64,000 nt of DNA from an uncultured Tenacibaculum sp. GTDB taxonomy: Bacteria > Bacteroidota > Bacteroidia > Flavobacteriales > Flavobacteriaceae. A program made the translations under genes and the position numbers. Under the pieces are notes generated by a model. That model was given only the letters and a program-made list of their open reading frames with translations. It searched no databases and was not told the DNA's origin. How positions within the stretch are numbered: position 1 is the first letter of the stretch; each line of letters opens with the position of its first letter. This document shows, piece by piece, positions 25,204-34,700 of the stretch. The DNA lies in NCBI RefSeq assembly GCF_947504135.1, contig NZ_CANNGG010000003.1, positions 372,001-436,000 on the forward strand, in the 5' to 3' direction.

Positions 25204-25598
25204 AAATTATTAAATTTTTATTAATTAACATTTGTAAAACTAACGGCAATAAGTTTTTGCCTACACCTATTTGAATCAAACAACCGTTTATTTGATGTGA
25301 AAAAACACTTTAAGGAAGTAAACAACAAACAACTCTTTATCATCATTTGTTAATTAATGTTAATTTTCTCAAAACCCCTTTAGCCGACTACGCTTCTTAA
25401 GATTTTCTTCATTAATTTTGCAGCGTAAATCAACTTAATTATTAATAACAATGGTTTCCTTCAACCTTCTTAAGAATTACTAACTCAACTTTTAACATAC
25501 AACTCTAGTTTTAATAAAAATTTAACTACAATTAAACATCCTTCAAATTAGGGAGAACTCTTATTTGGTTGTTTTAGTTATTGGAAAACATATTATAA
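25204..25598. other. Divergent intergenic region between susC and lytTR
   Basis: 395 nt without a protein gene. Seen: TAATTTTG on the plus strand (25413-25420), a perfect TAnnTTTG that would give the lytTR mRNA a leader of about 175 nt, and the imperfect palindrome CAAACAACCGTTTATTTG near 25281-25298, a possible operator. I found no convincing promoter for susC. Confidence 0.4.
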
Positions 25599-26369
25599 AT
25601 GAAGATATCAATTCTAATCGTTGACGATGAAAAGAACGCTCGATCTAGATTTAAAAAATTAGTGAGTGAGTATAGTTTTATAGAAATCATTGGTGAGTGT
25701 TCTGATGGTTCAAATGCTATAAAAAAAATTAACACCTTATCCCCTGATGTTGTTTATCTTGATACAAAAATCAACAATATGACAGGGTTTGATATTATCG
25801 AAAAAATAACTCTACCTAAAAAGCCTATTTTTATTTTCACAGCTTCTTCTAACGAACATGCTGTAAAAGCTTTTGATTATTTTGCCTTTGATTACCTTTT
25901 AAAACCCCTAGAAAAAGACAGATTTTACGCTTCAATTAAAAAAGTTATTGACTACAAAAAAATAGAAAAACTTTCTAACTTAGATAACATCCTAGATCTT
26001 GTAAAAGAAAAAACTCCAATTGAAATGCCCGTAAAAGGGACCAAGATTAATATTAAATCAGGAAATAAAATAATCTTTTTAGAGCGAAACTCAATTAAGT
26101 ATATTTCTGCTTCTGGTTATTATGTAGAAATTTTTACTACGGATAACAAAAAGTATTTACTAAGAGAGTCTCTTTCTAGCATTATTAAAAGGTTAAACTC
26201 TAACTTATTTATTAGAATTCATAGATCAACAATAATTAACTCTAATTTTATTGATGAAATTATCACCTCTAATTATGGTGAAACAGATGTAAAAATTAAT
26301 GATAATAAAACTTTCAGAGTAAGTAAAAGCTATAAAAAAGATTTTCAAGAGCTAATGGGGGTTAAATAA
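25599..26369 (+). CDS. LytTR-family response regulator
   Basis: 256 aa. N-terminal receiver domain (about 4-120) with the acidic pair DDE (9-11), phospho-acceptor Asp55 in VVYLDTKI, and the conserved lysine in FDYLLKPL (Lys102). C-terminal LytTR DNA-binding domain (about 150-250) with SIKYISASGYYVEIFT, LLRESLSSI, and FIRIHRSTIINSNFI. No histidine kinase gene is adjacent, so it is an orphan by position. Target genes unknown; susC/susD are divergent neighbours. Confidence 0.93.
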   Translation: MKISILIVDDEKNARSRFKKLVSEYSFIEIIGECSDGSNAIKKINTLSPDVVYLDTKINNMTGFDIIEKITLPKKPIFIFTASSNEHAVKAFDYFAFDYLLKPLEKDRFYASIKKVIDYKKIEKLSNLDNILDLVKEKTPIEMPVKGTKINIKSGNKIIFLERNSIKYISASGYYVEIFTTDNKKYLLRESLSSIIKRLNSNLFIRIHRSTIINSNFIDEIITSNYGETDVKINDNKTFRVSKSYKKDFQELMGVK

Positions 26370-26391
26370 TAGCTCTTTTTTTTTGAATCCT

Positions 26392-26399
26392 TACTTTTG
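26392..26399 (+). promoter_or_regulatory. -7 promoter element immediately before the BtuF-like gene
   Basis: TACTTTTG ends 5 nt before the ATG at 26405, which predicts a leaderless mRNA if the box is used. The preceding lytTR stop is 23 nt upstream, so readthrough is also possible. Confidence 0.5.
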
Positions 26400-26404
26400 C
26401 TTTA

Positions 26405-27163
26405 ATGGGTATTGATAAAAAGTATAAAAGAATAATTTCTTTGGTTCCAAGTCAAACAGAACTTCTAGTTGACTTGGGACTTGAAGATAGTATAGTGGGA
26501 GTAACTAAATTCTGTGTTCACCCAAAACATCTTTTAAAAACAAAAACAGTAGTTGGGGGTACAAAAAACATAAAAACAGATAAAATCAAGGAACTTCAAC
26601 CTGATATCATTTTATGTAACAAAGAAGAAAACACTAAAGAAATAGTTGAAGCCTGCCAACAAATAGCATACACTCACGTTTCTGATATCTTTACACTTGC
26701 TGACGCTATTGATATTATTTCTTTATACGGAAGTTTTTTTGACAAAAAAAAAGAAGCTGATAAAATGATTCATGAATTAGAATCAAAAGTAATCGATTTT
26801 AAAAATTTTATTCACGATAGGAAAAGCAGAAAAGTAGCTTATTTTATTTGGAAAAATCCTTGGATGGTTGCCGCAAATAACACGTTTATAAATCACCTAC
26901 TTGAGCTCAACAAATTTGAAAATATTTACAGTGATTTAGAGCGTTACCCTGAAGTTACTCTCGAAACCACAAAACAAAGAAAAGCAGAACTCGTTTTACT
27001 TTCTTCAGAACCTTTTCCTTTTAAAGAAAAACACACTGCTAAAATAAAAGAGCACACAAGCAACAGCACACCTATTTTGGTCGATGGCGAGTACTTTTCT
27101 TGGTACGGTAGTAGACTGTTAAAAGCTTTTGATTATTTCAAGGAGTTACACAGCAGGATTTGA
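26405..27163 (+). CDS. BtuF-like helical-backbone substrate-binding protein without signal peptide
   Basis: 252 aa of the cobalamin/iron-siderophore binding family (helical backbone metal receptor). Seen: RIISLVPSQTELLVDLGLEDSIVGVTKFCVHP, GGTKNIKTDKIKELQPDIILCNKEEN, WKNPWMVAANNTFINHLLEL, and ELVLLSSEPFPF. It starts directly with the domain and has no export signal or lipobox, so it may act in the cytosol or have a wrongly placed start. No upstream ATG could add a signal, because a stop lies close by. No transporter genes adjoin it. Confidence 0.83.
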   Translation: MGIDKKYKRIISLVPSQTELLVDLGLEDSIVGVTKFCVHPKHLLKTKTVVGGTKNIKTDKIKELQPDIILCNKEENTKEIVEACQQIAYTHVSDIFTLADAIDIISLYGSFFDKKKEADKMIHELESKVIDFKNFIHDRKSRKVAYFIWKNPWMVAANNTFINHLLELNKFENIYSDLERYPEVTLETTKQRKAELVLLSSEPFPFKEKHTAKIKEHTSNSTPILVDGEYFSWYGSRLLKAFDYFKELHSRI

Positions 27164-27343
27164 CATATCTTCATCTAAATATTTTATTCTATTTAGTTTT
27201 TCTAAAATCTTCATTGCTTTGAATGCTGAGCGGTCACTTTTACACTCATCTTCATATTTATAATCATTAGCTGTCTCAACCAACCTTAAATATCTCTCTT
27301 CAAGATGTTTTCTGTATCTACGTAATTGATTAATTCTTGACAT
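27146..27343 (-). CDS. Small conserved helical protein of unknown function
   Basis: 65 aa, very charged and helical: MSRINQLRRYRKHLEERYLRLVETANDYKYEDECKSDRSAF in two helices, then AFKAMKILEKLNRIKYLDEDM. Its 3' end overlaps the convergent BtuF-like gene by 18 nt. Composition and clean start suggest a real gene; small helical proteins like this occur in other flavobacteria, but I know of no function. Confidence 0.65.
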   Translation of the reverse strand: MSRINQLRRYRKHLEERYLRLVETANDYKYEDECKSDRSAFKAMKILEKLNRIKYLDEDMSNPAV

Positions 27344-27460
27344 TATATTAAAATTTAAGCGGATTATAAATATACGTAAATATTTGGTTTACAGAAATAT
27401 AAAAACTAATCAAAATTTAAAACGGGGAAAATTCCTATTTTAATTATTACCAACAACAAA

Positions 27461-27486
27461 AAAGCTCTTGATTTCTCAAGAGCTTT
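27461..27486 (-). terminator. Terminator of the DUF4197 gene
   Basis: Stem AAAGCTCTTGA/TCAAGAGCTTT just behind the DUF4197 stop, with a T-run on the minus strand. Confidence 0.8.
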
Positions 27487-27492
27487 CTAATT

Positions 27493-28200
27493 TTATTTAT
27501 TATCCTGCAACGCAAATACCTGACGTAGCAAAGGAGTATCACGTAACCCTACTTTTTCACGGATTCCTTTTTCTTCAACAGCAATCATGGTAAAAACACC
27601 TTCTAAAGCTTCCGTAGTTACATAATCTGTTAAGTCTGGATTCACTTTTTTAACAAATGGAATACTATTGTATTTCGTGATTAAGTTTGACCAAATTTTA
27701 TCAGCTCCTACTTTCGAAAATGAGTTTTTAATCACTGGATTAAACTCACTATACAAAGCTGTTGTTGTTTTTCCTTCTAAATAAGAAGTAGCTGCATTAT
27801 CCGCCCCTAATAAAATGTTTTTTGCATCTGCAAACGTAATTTCCTTAACAGCATTTACAAAAATTGGTGTAGCCGTTTTTACAGCATCTTCAGCTGTTCT
27901 GTTGATTGCTTTTAAACCCTCATCAGCTAAATTACCTAAACCTATCTTTCTCAAACCTTTATCAACTGCTTGTAATTCCTCTGGTAATAAAATTTTCACT
28001 AAATCATTTTTATAAAAACCATCTTTTGAAGTTAACTTGGTTACTTGATGCTGAATACCATTGTCTAAGGCTTGACGTAAACCATTACCAATTTGTTCTT
28101 GTGTTAACACTCCTCCTTGTGGTAGTTGATTTACTACTTTTTGTAATTCTGCACATCCCATAAAAGTTAGTGCAATAAAGAATACTGTAATTTTTTTCAT
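27493..28200 (-). CDS. DUF4197 family lipoprotein
   Basis: 235 aa with lipoprotein signal (FIALTFMGCAELQ) and a helical mature domain typical of DUF4197: GLRQALDNGIQHQVTKLTSKDGFYKN, IKILLPEELQ-type segment, and the repeated pattern LTDYVTTEALEGVFTMIAVEEKGIRE. The family is widespread in Proteobacteria and Bacteroidota with no known function. The end VGLRDTPLLRQVF is also characteristic. It follows a DUF5522 gene on the same strand. Confidence 0.9.
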   Translation of the reverse strand: MKKITVFFIALTFMGCAELQKVVNQLPQGGVLTQEQIGNGLRQALDNGIQHQVTKLTSKDGFYKNDLVKILLPEELQAVDKGLRKIGLGNLADEGLKAINRTAEDAVKTATPIFVNAVKEITFADAKNILLGADNAATSYLEGKTTTALYSEFNPVIKNSFSKVGADKIWSNLITKYNSIPFVKKVNPDLTDYVTTEALEGVFTMIAVEEKGIREKVGLRDTPLLRQVFALQDNK

Positions 28201-28258
28201 GTTTACTTGTTTGATTTTATCTATCTTTTTAGAAACAATAAACTAATTATTGTCACAT

Positions 28259-28423
28259 TTATTTGAAACTATCGGTATTTTTATCATATCCATAAGGACA
28301 ATGTTTACAGCCGTTTTTACAACAATATCCACGACGTAAATGGTACGCTTCTTTAAAAACCCTATACCCTTGTTCGTTAGTATAATACTCATCAGGAGTG
28401 GGTTTTAATATCTTATTTCTCAT
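28259..28423 (-). CDS. DUF5522 family Cys-rich small protein
   Basis: 54 aa. The motif RRGYCCKNGCKHCPYGY (Cys34, Cys35, Cys39, Cys42) after EYYTNEQGYRVFKEAYHL is the signature of the DUF5522 family, in which the cysteines probably hold a metal ion or cluster. Many members are of this size, or form the tail of larger proteins. The start at 28423 is the only ATG before the conserved part. It lies between the DUF4136 terminator and the DUF4197 gene. Confidence 0.85.
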   Translation of the reverse strand: MRNKILKPTPDEYYTNEQGYRVFKEAYHLRRGYCCKNGCKHCPYGYDKNTDSFK

Positions 28424-28441
28424 GTTACAAATATCATAAAA

Positions 28442-28482
28442 AAATACGTTAAACAGACTTTATGTTTCTGCTTAACGTATTT
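28442..28482 (-). terminator. Terminator of the DUF4136 gene
   Basis: Long stem AAATACGTTAA...TTAACGTATTT with an inner CAGA/TCTG pairing, followed by a T-run on the minus strand. Confidence 0.75.
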
Positions 28483-28506
28483 GTATATCTTTAAAAAATT
28501 TAAATC

Positions 28507-29034
28507 TTACTTTTTAGCGTTAGGTGGATACTCCGCCATAATCTCAGCCACAAACTCTTTAATACGAGCTTCCTTTCTTTCTACACTACTTGTTCTCAAA
28601 GCTCCCGTTCCTATTCCTTGCCAAACTAACTCTTTTTTGTCAGCATCTAACAAATCAATAAACAACGTACCTTCGGTATATTGAGAAACAGTTACTGGAC
28701 TTGGACCATAATACCAAGGATAATAAAATCCTCCATAGAAATTATCATTCACATTAATACGTTCACGAGACTTAGTAAACAAACTCACTAAAACATCTGG
28801 TGTAGCTGACTTTGTCATCCCTTTCGCCGTCAACTCTGCTTCAATAGCACGCATAATACGTTTTTTATCTAAATCAGAGATCGGAGCTTTGTCTATTCCT
28901 GTTTTATAAAATGCAAATGTTTTATACTGATTAAAGTCAGTTTGAGTATCATAATCCGTTACTACCCTTACCGAACTACACGAAGTAATTAGTAGAACTA
29001 TAATTGGCAAAAAAAGTAATTTTAAATTTTTCAT
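28507..29034 (-). CDS. DUF4136 family lipoprotein
   Basis: 175 aa with lipoprotein signal ending LLITSCSSVRV. DUF4136 pattern: VVTDYDTQTDFNQYKTFAFYK, IMRAIEAELTAKGMTKSATPDVLVSLF, a Gly/Tyr/Pro-rich middle (FYGGFYYPWYYGPSP), GTLFIDLLDADKKELVWQGIGTG, and KEFVAEIMAEYPP. Envelope protein of unknown function. It starts 12 nt behind hutU, so it may be cotranscribed with it, though the functions seem unrelated. Confidence 0.9.
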   Translation of the reverse strand: MKNLKLLFLPIIVLLITSCSSVRVVTDYDTQTDFNQYKTFAFYKTGIDKAPISDLDKKRIMRAIEAELTAKGMTKSATPDVLVSLFTKSRERINVNDNFYGGFYYPWYYGPSPVTVSQYTEGTLFIDLLDADKKELVWQGIGTGALRTSSVERKEARIKEFVAEIMAEYPPNAKK

Positions 29035-29046
29035 TTCTCTTAGGAT

Positions 29047-31041
29047 TTACATGTTTTCTAATAATGCATCATCTACTAAGTTAGGAAGTGTTACTTTTAA
29101 CTTCTTTTCAGCTTCCATGGCACGTTTGATAGCAAAAACAGCTTCGTCATTTCGTGCCCAACTACGTCTTGCTATCCCGTTATTCACATCCCAGAAAAGC
29201 ATTGATTTTAAGCGTCTTGATGCATCTTTAGAACCATCAAGAAGCATGCCAAATCCTCCATTGATTACTTCTCCCCAGCCTACTCCTCCTCCGTTGTGGA
29301 TAGAAACCCAAGTAGCTCCTCTAAAACTATCTCCAATTACATTATGAATTGCCATATCTGCTGTAAAGCGCGAACCATCATAAATATTGGAAGTTTCACG
29401 GTAAGGTGAATCAGTTCCAGATACATCATGATGATCACGACCTAAGACTACTGGGCCAATTTTTCCTTTCTTAATTGCTTTGTTAAACGCTTCTGCTATT
29501 TTCATACGTCCTTCAGCGTCTGCATATAAAATACGTGCTTGTGAACCTACAACTAACTTATTTTCTTGCGCTCCTTTAATCCACTGAATATTATCTGCCA
29601 TTTGTTGTTGGATTTCTTCAGGAGATTTTTTCATAATTTTCTCCAATACCTTACAAGCAATCGCATCCGTTTTGGCTAAATCTTCTGGTTTTCCTGAAGT
29701 ACATACCCAACGGAAAGGCCCAAAACCATAATCAAAACACATAGGCCCCATAATATCTTGTACATAACTAGGATACTTGAACTCTCTTCCCAACATCGGA
29801 TTTGGGTTCATTACATCAGCTCCTGCTCTACTTGCTTCTAATAAAAAGGCATTCCCGTAATCAAAGAAATACGTTCCTTTTTCTGTATGTTTATTAATCG
29901 CTTTTGCGTGACGACGTAAGGTTTCTTGTACTTTTTCTTTAAACAACTCTGGATTATTCGCCATCATTTCGTTTGATTCTTCAAACGACATATCTACTGG
30001 ATAATAACCTCCTGCCCATGGATTGTGCAACGATGTTTGATCTGAACCTAAATCAATATACACATCTTCTTCAGCAAACTTTTCCCAAACATCCACGATG
30101 TTTCCTAAATATGCTAACGAAACAACTTCTTCGTTTTCTTTTGCTTTACGAACACGTGCTACTAATTCATCTAAGTCTGTGATTTTTTCATCAATCCAAC
30201 CTTGATCTAAACGAACCTGCGTTATTTTTGGGTTCACCTCAGCACACACTGTAATGCAACCTGCAATATTTCCTGCTTTTGGTTGTGCTCCACTCATTCC
30301 TCCTAAACCGGCAGTTACAAATAAGTTCCCTTTTGGTGATTTTCCTATTTTTCTGAATCCGTTTAACACAGTAATTGTTGTTCCATGTACAATTCCTTGT
30401 GGACCTATATACATGTAACTTCCTGCTGTCATTTGCCCATATTGAGTTACTCCTAACGCATTAAACTTTTCCCAATCATCTGGCTTTGAATAATTCGGGA
30501 TCATCATACCATTTGTAACTACCACTCTTGGTGCATCTTTATGTGATGGAAATAATCCCATTGGGTGCCCTGAATACATTACTAAAGTTTGCTTATCAGT
30601 CATTTCAGATAAGTACTTCATCGTTAGTAAGTATTGTGCCCAGTTAGAAAACACCGCACCGTTACCACCATAAGTAATTAATTCATGTGGGTGTTGCGCT
30701 ACTGCATAATCCAAATTATTTTGAATCATTACCATAATAGCTTTTGCTTGCTCTGATTTCCCTGGGTATTCATCAATAGAACGCGCGTACATCTTATAAT
30801 CAGGACGGAAACGATACATATAAATTCGTCCGTACTTTTCTAATTCTTCAGCAAACTCAGGTAATAATGCTGAGTGATGTTCTTTATCAAAATAACGCAA
30901 CGCATTACGTAAAGCTAACTTCTTTTCTTCTTCAGTTAAAATTTCTTTACGTTTTGGCGCGTGATTTATGGTAGTATCATACTCTTGCTTTGGAGGTAAT
31001 GTTGTTGGAATTCCTTGTTTTATTTGTTCTTTAAAAGTCAT
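29047..31041 (-). CDS. hutU: Urocanate hydratase
   Basis: 664 aa NAD-dependent enzyme of histidine degradation (urocanate to imidazolonepropionate). Seen: the NAD-binding region FVTAGLGGMSGAQPKAGNIAG, QTSLHNPWAGGYYPVDMSFEES, MGPMCFDYGFGPFRWVCTSGKPEDL, and GRDHHDVSGTDSPYRETSNI. It is longer than the roughly 555-aa proteobacterial enzyme, as is usual for this Bacteroidota type. Other hut genes are not in the window. It has a short uORF and a TATATTTG box upstream. Confidence 0.95.
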   Translation of the reverse strand: MTFKEQIKQGIPTTLPPKQEYDTTINHAPKRKEILTEEEKKLALRNALRYFDKEHHSALLPEFAEELEKYGRIYMYRFRPDYKMYARSIDEYPGKSEQAKAIMVMIQNNLDYAVAQHPHELITYGGNGAVFSNWAQYLLTMKYLSEMTDKQTLVMYSGHPMGLFPSHKDAPRVVVTNGMMIPNYSKPDDWEKFNALGVTQYGQMTAGSYMYIGPQGIVHGTTITVLNGFRKIGKSPKGNLFVTAGLGGMSGAQPKAGNIAGCITVCAEVNPKITQVRLDQGWIDEKITDLDELVARVRKAKENEEVVSLAYLGNIVDVWEKFAEEDVYIDLGSDQTSLHNPWAGGYYPVDMSFEESNEMMANNPELFKEKVQETLRRHAKAINKHTEKGTYFFDYGNAFLLEASRAGADVMNPNPMLGREFKYPSYVQDIMGPMCFDYGFGPFRWVCTSGKPEDLAKTDAIACKVLEKIMKKSPEEIQQQMADNIQWIKGAQENKLVVGSQARILYADAEGRMKIAEAFNKAIKKGKIGPVVLGRDHHDVSGTDSPYRETSNIYDGSRFTADMAIHNVIGDSFRGATWVSIHNGGGVGWGEVINGGFGMLLDGSKDASRRLKSMLFWDVNNGIARRSWARNDEAVFAIKRAMEAEKKLKVTLPNLVDDALLENM

Positions 31042-31122
31042 TTTATACGTTTTTGAGTTTTCAATAAAAAACTGAAAACTTGTTAATTATAAGTTGTTGA
31101 TAAGCGTAAAAAAATGAAAAAA

Positions 31123-31222
31123 CTATGGATAACGGATATCTGCTCTGTGATACTGAGCTTCAATCCTCTTCTTATATTTTAATGTTAAAATATCCATCTT
31201 CTTTGAAGTTTGCACAAATATA
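31123..31222 (-). promoter_or_regulatory. hutU promoter box and candidate 24-codon uORF
   Basis: The minus strand has TATATTTG at 31215-31222 and then, 18 nt downstream of the box, an ORF of 24 aa (31197 to 31123) ending IEAQYHRADIRYP. Between it and hutU is an AGTTTTCA/TGAAAACT stem without a T-run. The uORF contains one His codon only, so histidine attenuation is doubtful. Nothing else is seen in the 31042-31287 interval. Confidence 0.35.
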
Positions 31223-31287
31223 AGTTTATACCCTTAAAAAATTTGATTTTAAAAGGTATAAATTTTCAGTCCTCATTTTATTTACTC

Positions 31288-31316
31288 TTGTATCCTAACA
31301 ATAAATTGTACCTTTG
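31288..31316 (+). promoter_or_regulatory. Promoter of the small HExxH protein gene
   Basis: TTG (31288-31290), an 18-nt spacer, then TACCTTTG (31309-31316): a perfect TAnnTTTG element with a good -33. The ATG is at 31341. Confidence 0.65.
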
Positions 31317-31340
31317 ACTAGTTATTGCATAAACAGATTT

Positions 31341-31664
31341 ATGATTTTTATATCAAAACATATTATTCCGAAAGGTTTTGCTGGAATGACATTGTATCCT
31401 TTTATCTTTTTGAAAAGAGAAGATTTAAAAGGTAATCCTGTTTTGATAAATCATGAGAAAATTCACTTAAAACAACAGCGAGAACTCTTAATTGTATTTT
31501 TTTATATTCTTTATTTTTTAGAGTGGTTTATTCGATTATTGATGTATCGAAAAACATCTTTAGCATACAAAAACCTAAGTTTTGAGCGAGAGGCCTATCA
31601 AAATGAACATAATTTAGATTATATATCTACTCGAAAAAGATGGGCTTTTCTTGATTATTTATAG
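31341..31664 (+). CDS. Small membrane protein with HExxH motif (M56-like fragment)
   Basis: 107 aa from the ATG at 31341; an upstream TTG overlaps the promoter box and is rejected. It carries HEKIH (38-42), a zinc-metallopeptidase-like HExxH, followed by a transmembrane helix (about 50-68: LIVFFYILYFLEWFIRLLM) and FEREAY (81-86), which could supply a third ligand. The order resembles the core of BlaR1/M56 membrane peptidases, but it is far shorter than any active member I know. Activity is unproven. Confidence 0.7.
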   Translation: MIFISKHIIPKGFAGMTLYPFIFLKREDLKGNPVLINHEKIHLKQQRELLIVFFYILYFLEWFIRLLMYRKTSLAYKNLSFEREAYQNEHNLDYISTRKRWAFLDYL

Positions 31665-31734
31665 TTTTCAAAACATCCTGCTATTTTTTAATAATTCCGT
31701 AAATTGCGTACCCGAAAATTAAGACAATTTACGA

Positions 31735-34700
31735 ATGGAACAAATAACTCCCTATAAACCTAAACACAAAGTACGAATTGTAACTGCGGCTTCTTTATTT
31801 GATGGACACGACGCTGCCATTAATATTATGCGCCGAATTATTCAATCTACTGGGGTTGAAGTAATTCACTTAGGACATGATAGAAGCGTTGAAGAAGTAG
31901 TAAACTGTGCTATTCAAGAAGACGCAAATGCAATTGCTATGACTTCGTACCAAGGTGGACACAACGAGTACTTTAAATACATGTATGATTTATTGCAAGA
32001 AAAAGGAGCTGGACATATTAAAATATTCGGAGGTGGTGGCGGAGTAATTCTACCAGAGGAAATCAAGGAATTGATGGACTATGGAATTACTCGTATTTAC
32101 TCTCCTGATGATGGTCGTGAATTGGGATTACAAGGAATGATTAATGATTTAGTTCAACAATCAGACTTTGCCATTGGAGATGCGTTAAATGGAGAAGTAG
32201 ACAAACTAGCCGATAAAGAAGTTGGCAGTATTGCTCGTGTAATTTCTGCTGCGGAGAACTTCCCCGAAGTTGCTAAAGAAGCTTTAGAAACCATTCATAA
32301 AAAAAATAAAAACTCCAAAACTCCAGTATTAGGTATCACGGGTACGGGTGGTGCTGGTAAATCGAGTTTAGTTGACGAATTAGTCCGTCGTTTCTTAATT
32401 GATTTTCCAAACAAAACGATTGGATTAATTTCTGTTGATCCTTCAAAAAGAAAAACAGGAGGAGCTTTATTAGGTGACCGTATTCGTATGAATGCTATTA
32501 ACAATGAACGTGTATACATGCGTTCATTAGCTACACGTCAGTCAAACTTAGCGTTATCTAAATACGTAAACGAAGCGGTAGAAGTTTTAAAAGCTGCGGA
32601 GTTTGATTTAATCATTTTAGAGACTTCTGGTATTGGACAATCAGATACAGAGATTATCGAACATTCTGATACTTCTTTGTATGTAATGACTCCTGAATTT
32701 GGTGCTGCAACACAGTTAGAAAAAATCGACATGCTTGATTTTGCTGATTTAGTAGCTATCAATAAGTTTGATAAAAGAGGTGCTTTAGATGCTTTACGCG
32801 ATGTAAAAAAGCAATACATGCGTAACAACAATTTATGGGATGTTCATATGGATGACATGCCTGTTTTTGGAACAATTGCATCTCAATTCAACGATCCAGG
32901 AATGAACTCGCTATACAAGGCGATTATGGATAAATTGGTTGAAAAGGCGGGAGCTGATTTACAATCTACTTTTGAAATTACGAAAGAAATGTCTGAAAAG
33001 ATATTTGTAATTCCACCTAGTAGAACACGTTATTTATCTGAAATTTCAGAAAACAACCGCGCTTACGACAAAAAAGTTGATGAGCAAGAAAAAGTAGCTC
33101 AGAAATTATACGGAATCTATCAAACCATCTTATCTGTCATTCCGAACGAAGTGACGGAACCTTTCCTTACTAAAAACGGAATTGACCAAGATGCTATTCA
33201 GAAACAAGTTCAGGAGGAAGAACAACCATTTGTAAAGTTATTATTTGCTCAATTTGATAAAGTAAAACTAAATCTTGACCCACATAACTGGGAAATCATT
33301 TTAAACTGGCAAGAGAAAGTAAAAAAATACAAAGATCCTATTTACTCATTCAAAGTACGTGATAAGGAAATTAAAATAGAAACGCATACAGAATCACTTT
33401 CACACACACAAATTCCGAAAGTTGCTTTACCTAAATACCAAGCTTGGGGTGATTTATTACGTTGGAATTTACAAGAGAATGTTCCTGGTGAATTTCCATA
33501 TGCATCAGGATTATATCCTTTTAAACGTACCGGAGAAGATCCAACGCGTATGTTTGCTGGTGAAGGTGGACCTGAGCGTACCAACCGTCGTTTCCACTAT
33601 GTAAGTTTAGGTATGCCTGCTAAGCGTTTATCTACTGCATTTGACTCGGTTACATTATATGGTAACGATCCAGGACACAGACCAGATATTTATGGTAAAA
33701 TTGGTAATGCTGGGGTTTCTATTTGTTGTTTAGACGATGCTAAAAAATTATATTCTGGTTTCGATTTAAGTCATGCTATGACTTCTGTTTCTATGACCAT
33801 TAATGGTCCTGCTCCTATGTTATTAGGATTCTTTATGAATGCAGCCATCGATCAGAATTGTGAAAAGTACATCAAAGAACATAAACTAGAGAAAAAGGTT
33901 GAAGCTAAACTTAAAGAATTATACGACGATAAAGGTATTGACAGACCTAAATATAATGGTGATTTACCAGAAGGTAATGACGGATTAGGATTATTACTTT
34001 TAGGGGTTACCGGTGATCAAATCTTACCTGCCGATGTATATGCCGAAATTAAAGCGAATACCTTAGCACAAGTACGTGGTACAGTTCAAGCAGATATCTT
34101 AAAAGAAGATCAAGCACAAAACACGTGTATTTTCTCTACGGAATTTGCATTACGTTTAATGGGAGATGTTCAAGAATATTTTATTGAGAAAAATGTTCGT
34201 AATTTCTATTCAGTTTCAATCTCTGGATATCATATTGCAGAAGCTGGTGCAAATCCAATTACACAGTTAGCCTTAACACTAGCGAATGGATTTACCTATG
34301 TAGAGTATTACTTATCAAGAGGAATGGATATCAATAAGTTTGGACCAAACTTATCGTTCTTCTTCTCTAATGGTATTGATCCTGAATATGCGGTGATTGG
34401 TCGTGTAGCACGTAAAATTTGGGCAAAAGCACTAAAACACAAATACGGAGCGAACCCTAGAGCACAAATGTTAAAATATCATATTCAAACTTCTGGACGT
34501 TCATTACACGCTCAAGAAATTGATTTTAATGATATTCGTACAACGCTACAGGCTTTATATGCGATTTATGATAACTGTAACTCGTTACACACGAATGCGT
34601 ATGATGAAGCAATTACTACGCCTACAGAAGAATCTGTACGTCGTGCAATGGCAATTCAGTTAATCATCAATAAAGAATTAGGATTGGCTAAAAACGAAAA

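Noticed and set aside
25441..25495. 10-codon ORF (MVSFNLLKNY) in the lytTR leader
   Set aside because: Too short, no control-codon bias and no attenuator hairpin.
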